Positions 28,100 to 40,872 of a stretch of DNA of 64,000 bases are shown piece by piece. This DNA is from Thelonectria olida (Eukaryota; Ascomycota; Sordariomycetes; Hypocreales; Nectriaceae). The stretch covers positions 1-64,000 of the forward strand of contig JAGPYM010000018.1 in assembly GCA_020736575.1 (NCBI GenBank), in the 5' to 3' direction. Under the pieces are notes generated by a model that saw only the letters and a program-made list of their open reading frames with translations, was not told where the DNA came from and made no database searches. A program made the translations under genes and the position numbers. Numbering within the stretch: position 1 is the stretch's first letter; each line of letters begins with the position of its first letter.

Positions 28100-29816
28100 A
28101 TGGCACCAGATGCCGTCAGCGCTGATGCTCTAGAGCTCGAGGCCGCGGGATACCGCCAGGCTATGCCCCGTCGCTTCTCTCTCTGGTCCCTGGGTGCACT
28201 CTCCTTTACCCTGACTTGCACCTGGCTTGGAACCGGATCCTCCATTGGAATCAGCCTGACAGAGTCCTCGTCGGTCGGAACGTTGTGGTCTCTTCCCATA
28301 GCTGGAGCCATGACCATGATTGTTTCTGCAGGCATGGCGGAGCTCGCTTCCGCATATCCCGTTGCAGGAGCCCAGTACTACTGGTCGTTCATGGTGGCGA
28401 GGGACGACTACAAGCCCTTTGCTTCGTATCTGTAAGACCTTGTTGATGTTGAGAAAATGGATTGCTAACATCAACAGGAACGGTTGGATTAGTGTGCTGG
28501 GCTGGTGGCTCGCCTCGGGCTCTGTCTCAAACTTTGTCTCGTCCATGATCCTCGACATTGTTGTTGCGTGGCAACCAGATTGGGAACCACAGCACTGGCA
28601 ACAATATCTGATTTACGTGGCTCTCATCTGGATTGCAACGGCCATCAACATTTTCATGGCCAAGTGGATTCCCCTTTTCAACCAACTCATCTTCGTCCTG
28701 TCAGCCGTCACTCTCAGTGCAACCACAATCACTCTTTTCGTCGTTACCAAGAACCCTGCGTCTGCCTCGTTTATATTCACAGATGCTACGAACAGAAGCG
28801 GATGGTCCAGTGATGGATTTGCATTTATGCTGGCAGTTGGCAACGCCGTCTACTCATTCTTGGGCAGTGACTGTGGTGCTCACATGTGCGAAGAAATTCC
28901 AAACCCAGCCAAGAATGTCCCTCGGGTCATGTTATACCCTCTGCTCATGGGCTTTCTCACCGCGTTTCCATTTGCAGCCTCTCTGATGTATGCCACATCG
29001 GACATCTCAGCGGTGCTCAACACGGCCACTGGGCTTCCCTTGTTTGAGATTTACTACCAAGGAACAGGATCTCGCCCCGCAGCGTCTGTCCTGATGGCTC
29101 TTTTTGCCTTTTGCTTCTTTGCAAACTTGGTCGCAAACGGTGAGCGATTTGAATTCTCACAGGAAGCTTCAGCTTATTCCCAATAGCCACAACATCTTCC
29201 CGTACGCTTTGGGCTGTTTCCCGTGATGGCGCTCTGCCGTATTCTCGGTTTTGGGAGCGTGTTCATCCTTGTTTCGAAGTCCCCGTCAACTCGCTCCTTC
29301 TCTCGGCAACTTTCATCACCGTGAGTGTTCCTTGTTTTGCCGCACCTGGACCTTAGCTGATATTTGCAGCTGTACGGCCTCATATTTCTAGGCTCGTCGA
29401 CCGCTTTCTCGGCAATGGTCAGCGGTGCTATCATCTTTCTCCAAACTTCGTGCGTGATTCCGCAAGCAGTCGTTCTTTACAGAGGACGAGACCGCGTATT
29501 GCCTCCGCGATACTTCCGTCTCGGCAAATACGGTGCTCTAATCAACGGAATTTCCGTAGCATGGGTTGTTTTCCTTGATGTGCTCTATTGCTTTCCCACG
29601 TCGATGCCAGTCACGCCCCAAAATATGAGTTACGTCTCAGTCGTGTGTGTCGGACTGGTAGGATTCGTCATTACACTCTGGTTTACTACAAAGAGAGGCA
29701 CTTTCAAGGGCCCAAAAATTGATCTTGAGGTGCTACATGCGAGGCGGGTCGCAGCGGTTGAGGGTAACTCTTATGAGATAACAAGTGGAGAGACAAAGGA
29801 GGAGGGAAAGCGTTAA
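28100..29816 (+). CDS. APC-superfamily permease, choline/GABA/amino-acid type (524 aa)
   Basis: Exons 28100-28431, 28478-29139, 29187-29320 and 29370-29816 (introns of 46, 47 and 49 nt) give 525 codons. The protein has about 12 membrane helices and the signatures of the fungal amino acid/choline transporter group: FSLWSLGALSFTLTCTWLGT in helix 1, GMAELASAYPVAGAQYYW, GWLASGSVSN-type loop (GWWLASGSVSN), GSDCGAHMCEEIPNPAKNVP in the conserved cytoplasmic loop, ATTSSRTLWAVSRDGALPYS across the second intron, and a PPRYFRLGKYG loop before the last helices. It should import a cationic or neutral amino compound at the plasma membrane. Substrate cannot be told from sequence. As the last gene of the amine/D-amino acid group it may supply its substrate. 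Confidence 0.85.
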
Positions 29817-32493
29817 GAAGCTCCAAAGTATCGAGGAAGAATTAGTATGCCCATGAGACCACTCAGTAGCTCAATGGGCAAGTCACAAATTTTCCGTCTT
29901 CGGCATTGTATCACGCAAACACTTACAAAACGCCCAAAAGCTTGTTCCCTCTTCAATGCCAGGAGCAAAGCGAGCTTGATTGCGAGGCCTCAAATCCAAC
30001 ACAAATACATCTATCATAGCCGAATTAAGACTCGAGAGCATGGGAGCGAGATCAATGAAGGCACACATCTAGCTATTATCCCAGCGAAAATAAAGACCTG
30101 TTTCGAATGTAGAAAGAGAATCCTAGACTGCTTTCCAGAATTGATAAGCGCCCCCGTGCTTGCTTCGAGTCAAGAAGACTAATGGTGTACGGGCAAATTA
30201 ACACGCTATTGGTGAGAAGAGCCGGAGAGTCATTGTTTGTGGATTATTTAACTCGGCTCGTATCCCCTTTTTGCACAACTCGCCCCAGTAGATTCGATGC
30301 TCACTTGTCGCCCTAGCATGAGACGTCTCAAGCAAGAAGCGCATGGCCTGTTTGCTAGTTCGCCTAATACTTCTAAGAAACTCTTAAGACTGAGCAAGTG
30401 GAGCACGATTGGGACCTACGCCAGCACAAAGCCGCCCCGGCCGAGCCTTGATTGGCGTTTCTATTGCTCGTCTTCGCGCTGCCGCTCTGCAGGACCGGGC
30501 ATCTTCTGGATAGTGGCGGTATTTCTGATGGCGCATTCAAGCTCCCAGTCGCGGACCAGAGGAGCGGCGGGATCCGTGAGTTAGTTGTTTTGGGGCTACT
30601 TTGTAGCTGCAGAAGACATGAAAACACATTTATCTGAAAGAAAACCCTATAAACGGCTGATATAAAGAAGTGGCGCACAGGAGCCACAATAACTAGTCAG
30701 AAAGGCCCAGGTTTGTAGACGATCTAGTCAGATGCTTCAAACCTAGTTAGACAAATAGAAAGCCCGTCCCAAAGAAAGAAATAACAAACATCTGCCTTCT
30801 ATGACTTAGTTTCTCCATTAATCAAGCTCGAAGAATTAGAAGTAAGGTAGTAAGGAAGGGTACTTCGTAGGTGTCCGCCAGGGCAAGAAGGATTCACAAT
30901 CACACTAAGGGCAGCTTACTTTACGATGGAGCGAGTAGGAATATTGACAGAGCGGAGACAACGGCTGAATTGCTCGCTTAGTCCATACCCGTACATCAGG
31001 TACTACTTGCGTGGGTATTTACAGTATTCAGCCGAGATCCGAAAGTAGGGTAAAGCACACCTCACTCTTTCCACCCCCCGGGCGATGTTGGACGATACAT
31101 TGCTCTCAGCACATAAGACTGGCGGGCCTGGCTACGGCCTAGGACCAAATGTAAGCGTATTGGAGCTCCAGTATCCGACATCATCCACAAGTAACACCTG
31201 CACCAAAATGAGTCGATGACTCTCGTCACGCCGTAAGGTACGAAAGACCCATGCATGCTCAACGCAATACTGACCACGCTGGTACCACAATCTCATGGAT
31301 GGCATCACGATTGAACCCGATCAACCATTCTAGGCTACTTAAGTAAAAGGTGAGATTGGCTCGCAGTTGGAGTGAGACCACCCTCGTTCGGTTGCTTCCG
31401 AAGTTCCAAGCGCCGGGACTCGGGAACTTTTGATCTCCCCAACTCCACTTTCTCGTATTTATGCAATGCCCCCCTGAGGCGGGAAACTGTAGTCTATGGA
31501 TAATGGCAACATTATTAGATCCTTCCGTCGAGTGCCCCGGGACATGCCTTCTGTGTGACCACTAACCGCCATTTACACCTGTACATTTGTAGAATAACTA
31601 GGATCATGTCAGCTCCACGTCGCCGTTGTGGGGACGGGAGTGAACGGGTAATCCCGCACCCCAAGGGCACTTGCACCGATTATCTGTGAATGGGCGGGTA
31701 GGTACATGTACTCGTGGTATTTCGCGAAACTCATACCGCATCGGGCCCTCGCCCAGTCAAGTCTCCTGAGAGATAGCTAGTGAACATCCTCATCCTCCTC
31801 TCTGCGACGACGGTTCCTGTGTGAGTTGAGCGAGATAATACGGCATGGAGGTTGTTTTCCGCGGGCCATTATCTCTCTTGACACCAACCCCTTCTACCTT
31901 GTTGGCTGTGACAGACATGCCCTACATCGACAGGATGAGCTAATTTAATATATTCTCAAACGCAAGCAACGTGAAAAGGAGAACACAACCTGGGTGTAGT
32001 CTACTCATATTCATACACCCCATCACTTTACCTAACGTCGCCATCAGACATTGAGGCACCGTACGATATCTCAGGGTAAAGTAACGTACCGCAGCCGAAT
32101 TTATTATAACGCCGTCAACAAAAGCCCTCGGGGACTTCCAAATGGGTTAATGTATATCTGTTGGTTGTCAGTTGTCAGTTGTTGGTTCTTACTCCTTCCT
32201 ACCTTGGCACCGCAGATTTCTGAAGCACCGCCACCAAGGCCCAAGAATCGGTCCAAAGCCCCAAAGCTTCCAAAGAATTACGTGTACGCATTTGTTGTCT
32301 CACCTGCATTTCTCCGCTGTAGTTATAGAGCTCGATCTGGGGACGCCTTGGTAGAACGACGCTGATGTACGTGTGCCTAGGTATATAAAGCCTCCTCCCC
32401 CGCGCTTTTCATGCTCCATCATCGACGCCTCTCACCACACATCTCCCACTCCACCTCAATATCTTATTCCCTCATCATCTACCCTCTTCCATC
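29817..32493. other. 2.7-kb gene-poor gap
   Basis: Several open frames of 60-110 codons exist (for example 29847-30182 and 30297-30584 on +), but none has a recognisable motif, splice partners or a credible start context. No repeat or RNA gene was recognised. The last 200 bp form the promoter of the small secreted protein. Confidence 0.45.
32382..32389 (+). promoter_or_regulatory. TATA box of the small secreted protein gene
   Basis: TATATAAA lies 105 bp upstream of the ATG at 32494. It is followed by a long C/T-rich leader (CCTCCTCCCCCGC ... CCCTCTTCCATC) ending at ATG, a layout typical of strongly expressed filamentous-fungus genes. Confidence 0.65.
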
Positions 32494-32850
32494 ATGAAGT
32501 TTTCTGTTCTCTCCGTTGCGGCTCTGGCCGTCTTTGCTCCTATTGCTGAGGCAAAGAACTGCCAAAAGGGTCTCACCTACTGCGGCTACGTTCTCCTTCG
32601 TCGGGGTAAGTGCCTCTCCCCCACAATTCAATCCACTCTATCACATTTGAAGCCACATACTCAACTTATTCCAGGAAACTACTACAACCAAATCAGTGCT
32701 GAGCTTCGCGCCAATGGCCAGTCTACCGATTCCAACTGGGTCAACCACTCTTTGTTCAAGTGTCTTGGCGGCAACAACGGCGACATTTCTTATATCAAGC
32801 ACTGCAGCAGCTGCCAGGATGGTGGAGACAATAACAACGACTTTTGTTAG
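32494..32850 (+). CDS. Small secreted six-cysteine protein, effector-like (95 aa)
   Basis: Exons 32494-32605 and 32675-32850 with a 69-nt intron (GTAAGT ... TTCCAG) make 96 codons. A signal peptide (MKFSVLSVAALAVFAPIAEA) is followed by a 75-residue mature protein with six cysteines: KNC, TYC, FKC, KHC, SSC and the terminal FC. The surrounding KGLTYCGYVLLRRGNYYNQI and LFKCLGGNNGDISYIKHC patterns recur in a family of small secreted fungal proteins of unknown function. Size, even cysteine number and a strong promoter fit a candidate effector or defence peptide. Nothing in the sequence tells the target. Confidence 0.82.
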   Translation: MKFSVLSVAALAVFAPIAEAKNCQKGLTYCGYVLLRRGKCLSPTIQSTLSHLKPHTQLIPGNYYNQISAELRANGQSTDSNWVNHSLFKCLGGNNGDISYIKHCSSCQDGGDNNNDFC

Positions 32851-34760
32851 AGAGTTTGAGGGGAAGCAGCTTCTTGCACCCCTGGTTGCGAAAGGGACTG
32901 TGCCATCAACTAGCAATGGAGGTCAAAGATGATCAACTGCGTAAGCGATATATAATATATGAATTTGCGCAATACGTCTCTTATGCAAGAATTATTTGAG
33001 GCAAACCTAAGCACTCTAAATTTGGCAATTACAAGTCACAAGCTTCATGTTAAGTTGTGAGGACACAGGGATGATTAAAAATAATGTATGAGTATAGGTC
33101 ACAGGGATAACAACTGTTAGCATCAGTTCATTATATCCATATTCCCTCTACAAGATGTCCATTTGAGTCCGGTATTAAATATCTCCTTCTCATTTGATGC
33201 TCTGCGAGTATGTTCAACATGGGCGTTCTTGGACCACAGAATAGGTTACGCCTATACTCGAAGCGCCAATTCATACTGCCAAAATCGAACCATTCAAACG
33301 AACGACACATCCAAGGTCAAGATTTTCCAGACGCGTCATGGCCCTCTCCAGCAGAGGGAGCTTCCGGAACTACTCAATTACGAGGAGCTCCAGAAGGTGA
33401 ATCACACCCAATATCATCTTGACACTTGTTGTGGGACAGACTGGTGATGAAAGGTACCATGTGAGCAACAGCGAGTTCAGCCCAACTGGGAGCAATGTTG
33501 TCTAAGTAAGATCCCATGGAGACCTAGGAGACATAATGCAGATCAACGTAGCATACAGAAGTCGGTGCGTGGCTGGATAGAGGATAACGACCGCTGTTGT
33601 ATCTCTATCGCCTGACTTGCATTGACCTCGGACTTCAATGGCCAGACCGGTCTGTTTGCAGAAGAACACTACTCACACTGCTCACGGCTTGCCAGCAGAG
33701 CGTGGGTGAGGTACAGTTATAGTACAAGGTAATGGAGGTCCTGATTGAACTAAGAAAGTTCTCAATGGAAAGAGACAACAAAAGCTCAATGGAAATTCCT
33801 TTTGAATTGCGATTGCCGCCTATCATGCAGTGCATGTACGAGAAAAGACATGTGTCTAAGGGTTATTGGTGGCGTGGCGTGGATCGTTGGCCATGGTGAC
33901 GCAATGGCAAGATGGCCAGAACTTGAGAGGAGTTTCGCGTCATCGATCAAAGTCGTCCGTGTGGCAATGGCCAAGAAAACCCTCACAGATGGCTTTCCTG
34001 TACCGCGTTTCCGTCGGGTCATACATGCAACCCGAAGATATCGGGCAGTGGCTTGGAATACGGACGACGCTCGGCCAAGTCCGCAACAAATTATTGTGCG
34101 CGAATCTTTAATAGAAGAGGCTAATCTGATATTCAAGGTGAAAACGTCTGTCCTTTAAAGCATACCTTGATTCATCTATCCACGTCCGATACAATAGCGA
34201 GCAGACTCAGCGCAACTCAACAGCCAAATAATAGGACAACCAATACCATTGCTGGCATTCACTTATTCTTTTCAATATCGTCTTCGCAATCAATTTGCTT
34301 AGTTTATTAATTATCATCCGCTTGAGAACAGCATCTCTTTGATATTTCGTACCAGAGCCAGCACAACTAGAGGACATTTTAGAAGGACATAGAAGCTAAC
34401 GCAAAGCGACTCGGGCCATGTGCTTCAGACTCCTCCTGTTGCCCCTCCTGTTGCGAAGCTACCTTTCAACCTATGTAGCAAACTGAGAGGTGCATTTATT
34501 TCATACTTTTCTTTTTTCTGATATCTTACTCCGTCGACCTGCTGCGCAGTATGACGGCGATCTTAGCTTGTCAAGGCATAAATACATTGCTAACTTGTTT
34601 CGGATTAGCTAAGCAAGGACACCTGTCGTTACTTAATTATTGTTATGAGGCTCATTAAACTCTTCCCAGACCTCACCACTCCATCAAAGCAAGTACTTGA
34701 TACCAGGGTAAGTCATTCGCATCAGCGTGGACAGTAAATATTAGCTGCCGAATCGATACC
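32851..34760. other. 1.9-kb gap, no gene supported
   Basis: Overlapping open frames at 33786-34158 on both strands lack motifs and oppose each other, so they are treated as chance. No repeats were noticed. Confidence 0.45.
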
Positions 34761-36796
34761 ATGTCTGCTCTAGACCGGATACGCCGCCATGAGTCCGCAT
34801 CTCCGGACGGGGCAGCGTCATCGACGTCATATGACCACTATCCCTTACTAGAGTCTACGGATGGTAATGACAGTGCTGCAAGAGAGTCGCGACCGGCCAG
34901 AGAGCATCGTGGGGAAAGCGGCAGGCACAATGGCAATGCAACAGCGGAACTCATGCGGAGGCTTGGGGTATCACCCGAGCGACGCATCAAGGTCACGCCC
35001 GAAGACGATGTTCGCGTGCTACGTCGTATCGACCTCGTTGTTCTACCCCTGATGCTCGCGGTGTATTTTCTACAAGGTGACATCCCGTCTTCTTCGCCTC
35101 AATCATCACTGATACCTAACCACCACACACAGGCCTTGACAAGGCCACGATCGCCTACGCGTCCATTTTTGGCATCATCGAAGACACAGGCCTCAAAGGC
35201 GATCAATTCTCATGGCTTGGCTCTATCGTCTATGTTGCCCAGCTCATAGCACAATTTCCTCTGGCATGGCTTCTTGTCAAGATGCCGATTGGCAGACTTA
35301 CCAGCTACATGGTCACTCTCTGGGGCCTTACCCTGACCCTGATGGCTGCGGCGCACACGTTTGAAACCCTGCTTTTGGCGCGTTTTTGGTTGGGCGCGTT
35401 TGAGGCAAGTATTGCTCCGAGCTTCGTGGCCATCACGCAGATGTTCTGGCGTCGCCGAGAGCAACCTCTCCGTATGTCTTATTGGTACGCCATGAACGGC
35501 TTCACAAACCTGGTATGTTCTGCCTCTCAGAGAGCATTAATTTGTAGTGTGACTTATTTGAGCTATCTAGTTTGGCAGTTTGATCACTTGGGGGCTTGCC
35601 CAGCTGCCGTTTGGACTCAAACCGTACCAAGTGAGCTATCACCAGATCTTTTACACCCACTCCGAACGGGCATGTTGCTGATTGCCAAATATAGACAATC
35701 TTCATCTTCTTCGGAAGCGTCACTGTCCTGTTTTCTTTCGTCTTATTCGCCTACATGCCAGACTCTCCAGCTGAGGCCAAGTTTCTCAGCAAGCACGACA
35801 AGCTCATCGCGATTGAGCGACTGAGGATGAACCAAACGGGTGTCATGTCGCGCGAGTGGCGATGGGATCATTTATGGGAGACGATTGGGGACCCCAAAAC
35901 CTGGCTATGGTTCGCCCTCATCTTCAGTATCTCGTATGTGAACCCCAATCCCACTTATTGCTTACCCTTGACGTCGTGCCTCATGTTAATCTCCTCGCAG
36001 GGTCCCGTCGGGCGGTGTCGCCTCCTTCGGTCCTCTTCTCGTCAAGTCGTTCGGCTTTGACTCGTTCCATGCCATTCTCTTCAATGCTCCGTTTGGCATC
36101 GTGCAGCTAGTTTCCACAATTGGTGGTTCCTTCGTGGCTACGAAATACCACAAGAAGGGTCCTGTAATTGCTTTCCTGGCCCTATTTCCTATCATGGGCT
36201 GTATGATCATGTTAAGTACGCCACACACGCCTGACCACAGAGCGTCCTCGCTATTTGGATACTACATGATCTCAGTCTTCCCAGGCATAGGTACGCCTGT
36301 TCTCCTACTACCTTAATCAAAGAACGCAGTACTGACTCCAGTGACAGTGCCCTTAATCTACTCATGGTCTGCCTCTAATACTGCTGGCGATACCAAAAGC
36401 AAATGTACCTCGTCTGCCTTGTTCATCGGGCAATCTCTGGGCAACATCATTGGTCCACTACTGTACAAACCCTCGGAAGCGCCGGAGTATTTTGGAGGCT
36501 TGTATTGGAATCTCATCCTGTACTGTACCATCCTGGTCCTCGCCGGCGTCACGAGCATGTACCTCGCCTATCTAAATCGCGACCATAGTCGTCGTCGCGT
36601 CCTGGCTGGAAAAGACGCTGTTATTGTGGACCTCAGCTTATGCTCCCCCAAGGAGGCAGAACGACTTCGCCGAATGAAGATGATAGGCGAGCAACAGGAC
36701 GAGAATGCAAGGGACAAAGCGGGACATCCTGTTGGTGAGCACGCGTTTGATGATTTGACCGATCTGATGAACGACGACTTTGTCTATGTTTTCTAA
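34761..36796 (+). CDS. MFS transporter, anion:cation symporter (allantoate/nicotinate-like) family (579 aa)
   Basis: Six exons: 34761-35076, 35133-35512, 35571-35630, 35695-35933, 36001-36290 and 36342-36796, giving 580 codons. The hydrophilic N-terminus is about 85 residues. Membrane segments then follow with the ACS-family landmarks RRIDLVVLPLMLAVYFLQGLDKATIAYASIFG, here split by the first intron, then QFSWLGSIVYVAQLIAQFPL, RFWLGAFEASIAPSFV, FWRRREQPLRMSYWYAMNG, the central-loop motif MPDSPAEAKFLSKHDKLIAI-ERLRMNQTG, and YSWSASNTAGDTKSK in the C-terminal half. This family (yeast Dal5 and Tna1 relatives) imports organic anions such as allantoate, nicotinate or dipeptides with protons. It stands alone, with no pathway genes beside it, so its substrate is unknown. 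Confidence 0.87.
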
Positions 36797-37082
36797 GAAA
36801 TGGTGGACAGGCGAAGGTCGTCTGGAGTGACCAAAAGCCAATGAACATTCTAAGTCTGGCATTGACTTGAAATTTTCTAAATCAGGACGAGCAATCTAGA
36901 TTTGAGCTTCCATCACATGGTGCGAATGCTGGCGATGTTGGGGCACAACTTCAGCGGTCATGTCATGGATATTAATCTTAGGCCCGCGCAAATAGGGAGG
37001 AGTAAGTAGTAATTCAGAGATAATAATATTAAGTATAATAGAATCTAAGAAAAGCATTGCAAATAACACGGCACCCCGACCC

Positions 37083-38584
37083 TTAGAGGAAACGAATAAC
37101 ACTTGTCAGAAGTGCTATTGTAACGAAACTCCAGTAAACTTGAGTGCTGCTGGCAGAGGATTTATAGCTTCCGCAGGAGTAATCCTTCGGTAGTACAGAT
37201 CGATTATGCAGCGCATCGAAGGGCGTGCAATCAAAGTCAGTTGCATTTTCCTCCTCAGCCCAGAATGGTGATATTCCGAAATGGTCGAGTACCTTTGATG
37301 CATTTGATGAATTCCGATCTTGCAGAAAAGATGTGCTTGAAGACTTTGGTAAGATATACGTTGCCAGTGCATATATCAAGGAAACTTACAAGAAGTCGTC
37401 GGCGAAAGGAGTCCCCCGAATTGAGATGCTGAGAATATCTCCTTCGGGCCAGTACCAGTATTTGTCCGTCTTGTTCTCCGAATCACGATATTCGGAAGTC
37501 AGCGTAAGATTGACATTGTGCCTAATGTCCAAGTTCATATCCTCCCAATCAACGGCTTTAGGCGACAGCCTGATCTTTTGCAATCCATTGTTACCATCGA
37601 TCGTGAGATTCGATACCTTGTCAAAGGCAGATAGGTCCAGCTCTTCACCGAAATTAGATTTGGCAATAATTCCACCAACTTTGAGTTCTTTGAGATTAGG
37701 ACCACGCTCAAGCACTGTTACATTCCCTCTCAGTACGACGAGGTCGATTTCCATTGACGTGGTTTGCGATGCGCCAAATTTGACACTAACGCCGTCCCCT
37801 GCAATCCTGACAATGTCGGTTTTGGCCCATCCGATGGTAATATTCTTGAGATTTGGAAGATTATAGGTGCTGAGATCCACGGAGGCTGGAGCTCTCTCAG
37901 TGATGCCGAATTCAGAGACGTGGTATCTCTTGAGGGGGTAATTGAACCAGCTGTCCAGTGATTTCACTTTTGCTGACCAAAACTGGAGGCCGCCCCCATA
38001 GAGTGCGGTGCCAGTAAATCCTTTGAACGTTTCATGCCGAAGGGTCGTTAAATGTTTGGCTTCAAGTGTTAGAGATCCGAGGTGCGTGAGCTTCGTGATA
38101 TCAAGGAGCTTGAGATAGTGCATGCGATACAGATAGAGGCTGTTTTCAATCCTGGTGAGATTCGGAAATCGGAGTTCTGCAAGGCCAATGAAGCGTCCAA
38201 AGGCCAATTCCCCCTTGATGGTCTTAAGCGTCGAGCTATGGATGTTAAAAGGGGTCCTGCCAGTGGGATACGGCTCATCTACTTCCCCTTCCCCTTCCCA
38301 ATCTTCGCTTTCGTACACTAGATCACCATCAATAGTCTCAACACCATTAAGATTGATAGTTTCGTTCAGGTCTTTGTCGAAAGTCAGCCAGCCTTTGATT
38401 GTTTTGCAATTCTCTCGAACTTGGGCGGCATCGTCTGCGTTTGAAATCGTGATGTTGGTGCATTTAGCACACTGTCCCGTTTCTAACGTCTATGTTAGTG
38501 TTGAAACCAGGAGTAAGCCCCTGCAAACGAACGTAAGAAAAACGGCAGGAAGCCAATTATCACGGAAGTTGGCAAGAGACGCAT
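37083..38584 (-). CDS. Ecm33/Sps2-like GPI-anchored protein with receptor L-domain repeats (465 aa)
   Basis: Exons 38584-38533, 38482-37390 and 37335-37083 (introns of 50 and 54 nt) make 466 codons. The signal peptide is MRLLPTSVIIGFLPFFLQTG. The mature part has leucine-rich, L-domain-like beta repeats: NCKTIKGWLTFDKDLNETIN, LNGVETIDGDLVYE, STLKTIKGELAFGRFIGLAE, FPNLTRIENSLYLYRMHYLK and LTHLGSLTLEAKHLTTLRH. The C-terminus has a Ser-rich stretch and a hydrophobic tail (VYWSFVTIALLTSVIRFL), as expected for a GPI signal. Such proteins sit in the fungal wall or membrane and affect wall integrity or sporulation. The first intron uses a weak GTTCGT donor, so exon 1 is less certain than the rest. 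Confidence 0.78.
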
Positions 38585-40872
38585 CTCGAAACGTAAGTGT
38601 TGTCCACGCTCGCTTTTCTAGAGGTGAGAGGTACGCGGATTGCGAGTTTTGCACCTCAGGGGCTTTTTGAGATATTTATAATTGGTCAACTGTGCCTCAA
38701 TGGGCTGATAAGGTCGCCTTGGCATCGGCTTAATCACTCAAAGAGTTAACCAACACGAAACAACACTAGGCTAACAATAGAAGCTACCGAATCCTATTCT
38801 CTTGGCATAGTGTGCGCCCTAGGCGTTTGTTGTCACAAGAAGCGTAGATACGACCAGAAAACACAGCTTGGAAAGGCCACAAGAGGGCACAACGAAAAAG
38901 GGAATTAAAAGAGCCTTGGTCTATTACCAGAGGGAAACGCTGAAAGAGCAGTCTTTTCGCAATAACAGTTCTGCCTCTGTCCTGTGTGGGGTGGCTGTAG
39001 CCAATCAAACGCTCCCAAGGTTGGTCTCTTCATTACAATACGACCCTGCAGACCGTGCCTCCAATTAGACTATCGGTCCAATGACTTGAGCACCGCTCTA
39101 TTTGGACGCGACTACGCGACCTGCAAAGAGTCTAACTCCTTAGAGACTGTTGAAAGCGTATTAATTCGCTGATATCAATAAATAACGTAAACGGGCTTCC
39201 TTTCATAGCTACTGGAGCCTCGTCGCCACTTGAACCCATTATTACACGCATTGAGAGTCCTCCTGATGGGTTACTTGTCATCTCCAGCAGCATCTCGGAT
39301 TTCTCTAGTGTAGCTATGACGAAACGACAGCCCCGGCTTGACATAGAGCTCCGCGTTTCCGTGGGCGGCATCATTAACCCCATGTAGTGGAGTATCCAGG
39401 AATGCAATGAGTTGAGGGTTAGATTAAAGTTTGGACATGCACTGCAAGACAGTGGTCAAAGCGATACCTATGCGCGATCAGCGCCTCATGGATCGGCCCC
39501 TATGGCACTTGTATCTAGCCCATCAGGTCTTTCACAGCTTCCTCATAGAAGCACACGGCGAATCAAGTGATCTCTGGGCGATCAAACAACACGAGTCAAT
39601 GGATTAATAACAATCAGTTCCGCTTTAATGACTTCTCCTCAGCTGAAAGACAATTGAGTTTATAAATGAAGTCACTTCTTAGCGTTACCTTTCTCGCCGC
39701 TTTAGTTAACGTCTATCTAGTAAGGAGACTTCGGTCCAAGACGGGGCCAGCTCAGCTGACATAGTAAGGTCTTTTCTGTCAAGCTCCTTTATAACGTTTT
39801 GATAAAGTCAAATTGAAGTCTAATAGCCTTCTGGGTCAATTATACCCTAGTTTAAACCAGGGAAATCGAGACATCCAAACTGCTTATGAAAGATCTACGT
39901 TAAAGCCAACTTGACGCCAAAAGGGCTCCAAGGCCGGTTTTCTAAGGGGCTGATATCAGCAAGTTCCATCACTGCGAGATATGGCCATCCATGGTTTATT
40001 TCCGTGTCCCCATGGGTAATAAATCAAGAATGTGCCCCAAACGGTCAGGCAGCTGTCTCGATTGCATTGAGGCGAGCATCATTTGATGCTCGATGTGACC
40101 ACTTTTGCAAACAACTGCCCGATTAGTCTCCCTGTATAACGGTCAGTGGTAATACGAGCTCAAATATCGGTTCTTCACGCATAATCACTTAGGGATGTTT
40201 TACACATACCTAGTGACATACTAGGCTGTTCGCAACCTTCGATCACTCTTCATCCTTGATCTCCTCTCCCTCGCTCAAATTCATTAGGCAATAAACGCAG
40301 AGATGGAGAAGTGCAAGCCAGGTGTTCAATCCCTTCCAGAGAGTGCGATCGAGGTAGACGTGACTTATAATGTGAAGTTGGAGGGAGTGGTAAAAAGTCA
40401 GATTTTGTATCTTCACAATAGTTTGGCCGTCATGTATCTTGTGTTTACCTTGACCGATTCAATAGTAAGTTGTCCTCGGCAACTACACACTCCGATTGCG
40501 AACTTCTATGGGCTTGCATAAATGCGGCAGTGAGATTTTTCTACTATCTCCTCCGCTCGCTATCAGACCTGGCCAGTAATTATCCCACACTGGATGTTGG
40601 AATTTTTAATCCCATAACTGCAGGAATAATGGGCTACGGCACTTCACACCTGCAGGTCCAATCCTCCAATTCCAAATCTTGTGACAACTGTTATAATTCT
40701 TATTGTATCTTACATAACAAAACATATAGCATTTACACTGGGTACCTTATTGAAGAGAACAAATCACGACAAGTCTTAACATACAGCACTGACACACCAT
40801 CGCTCGAAGTCCACACAACCACTTCTCAATCAATTTAGTCCCCCATAACATTGCAAACATTCAAGTCTGCAT
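38585..40872. other. 2.3-kb gap, no gene model supported
   Basis: A minus-strand frame at 39407-39132 and a plus frame at 40303-40521 (starting MEKCKPGVQSLPES, with a GTAAGT-like donor near 40466) are the only candidates. Neither could be extended or assigned. Confidence 0.4.

Noticed and set aside
29860..29930. tRNA-like D-arm words (CAGTAGCTCAATGGGCAAGTC)
   Set aside because: No matching acceptor stem, anticodon arm or T-arm with a GGTTCGA box could be folded around it.
29847..30182. 111-codon plus-strand frame after the permease gene
   Set aside because: No protein-like composition, no domain, and a poor start context.
33786..34158. Overlapping frames on both strands of over 110 codons
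   Set aside because: They oppose each other, show no motif, signal or splice partner, and are treated as chance.
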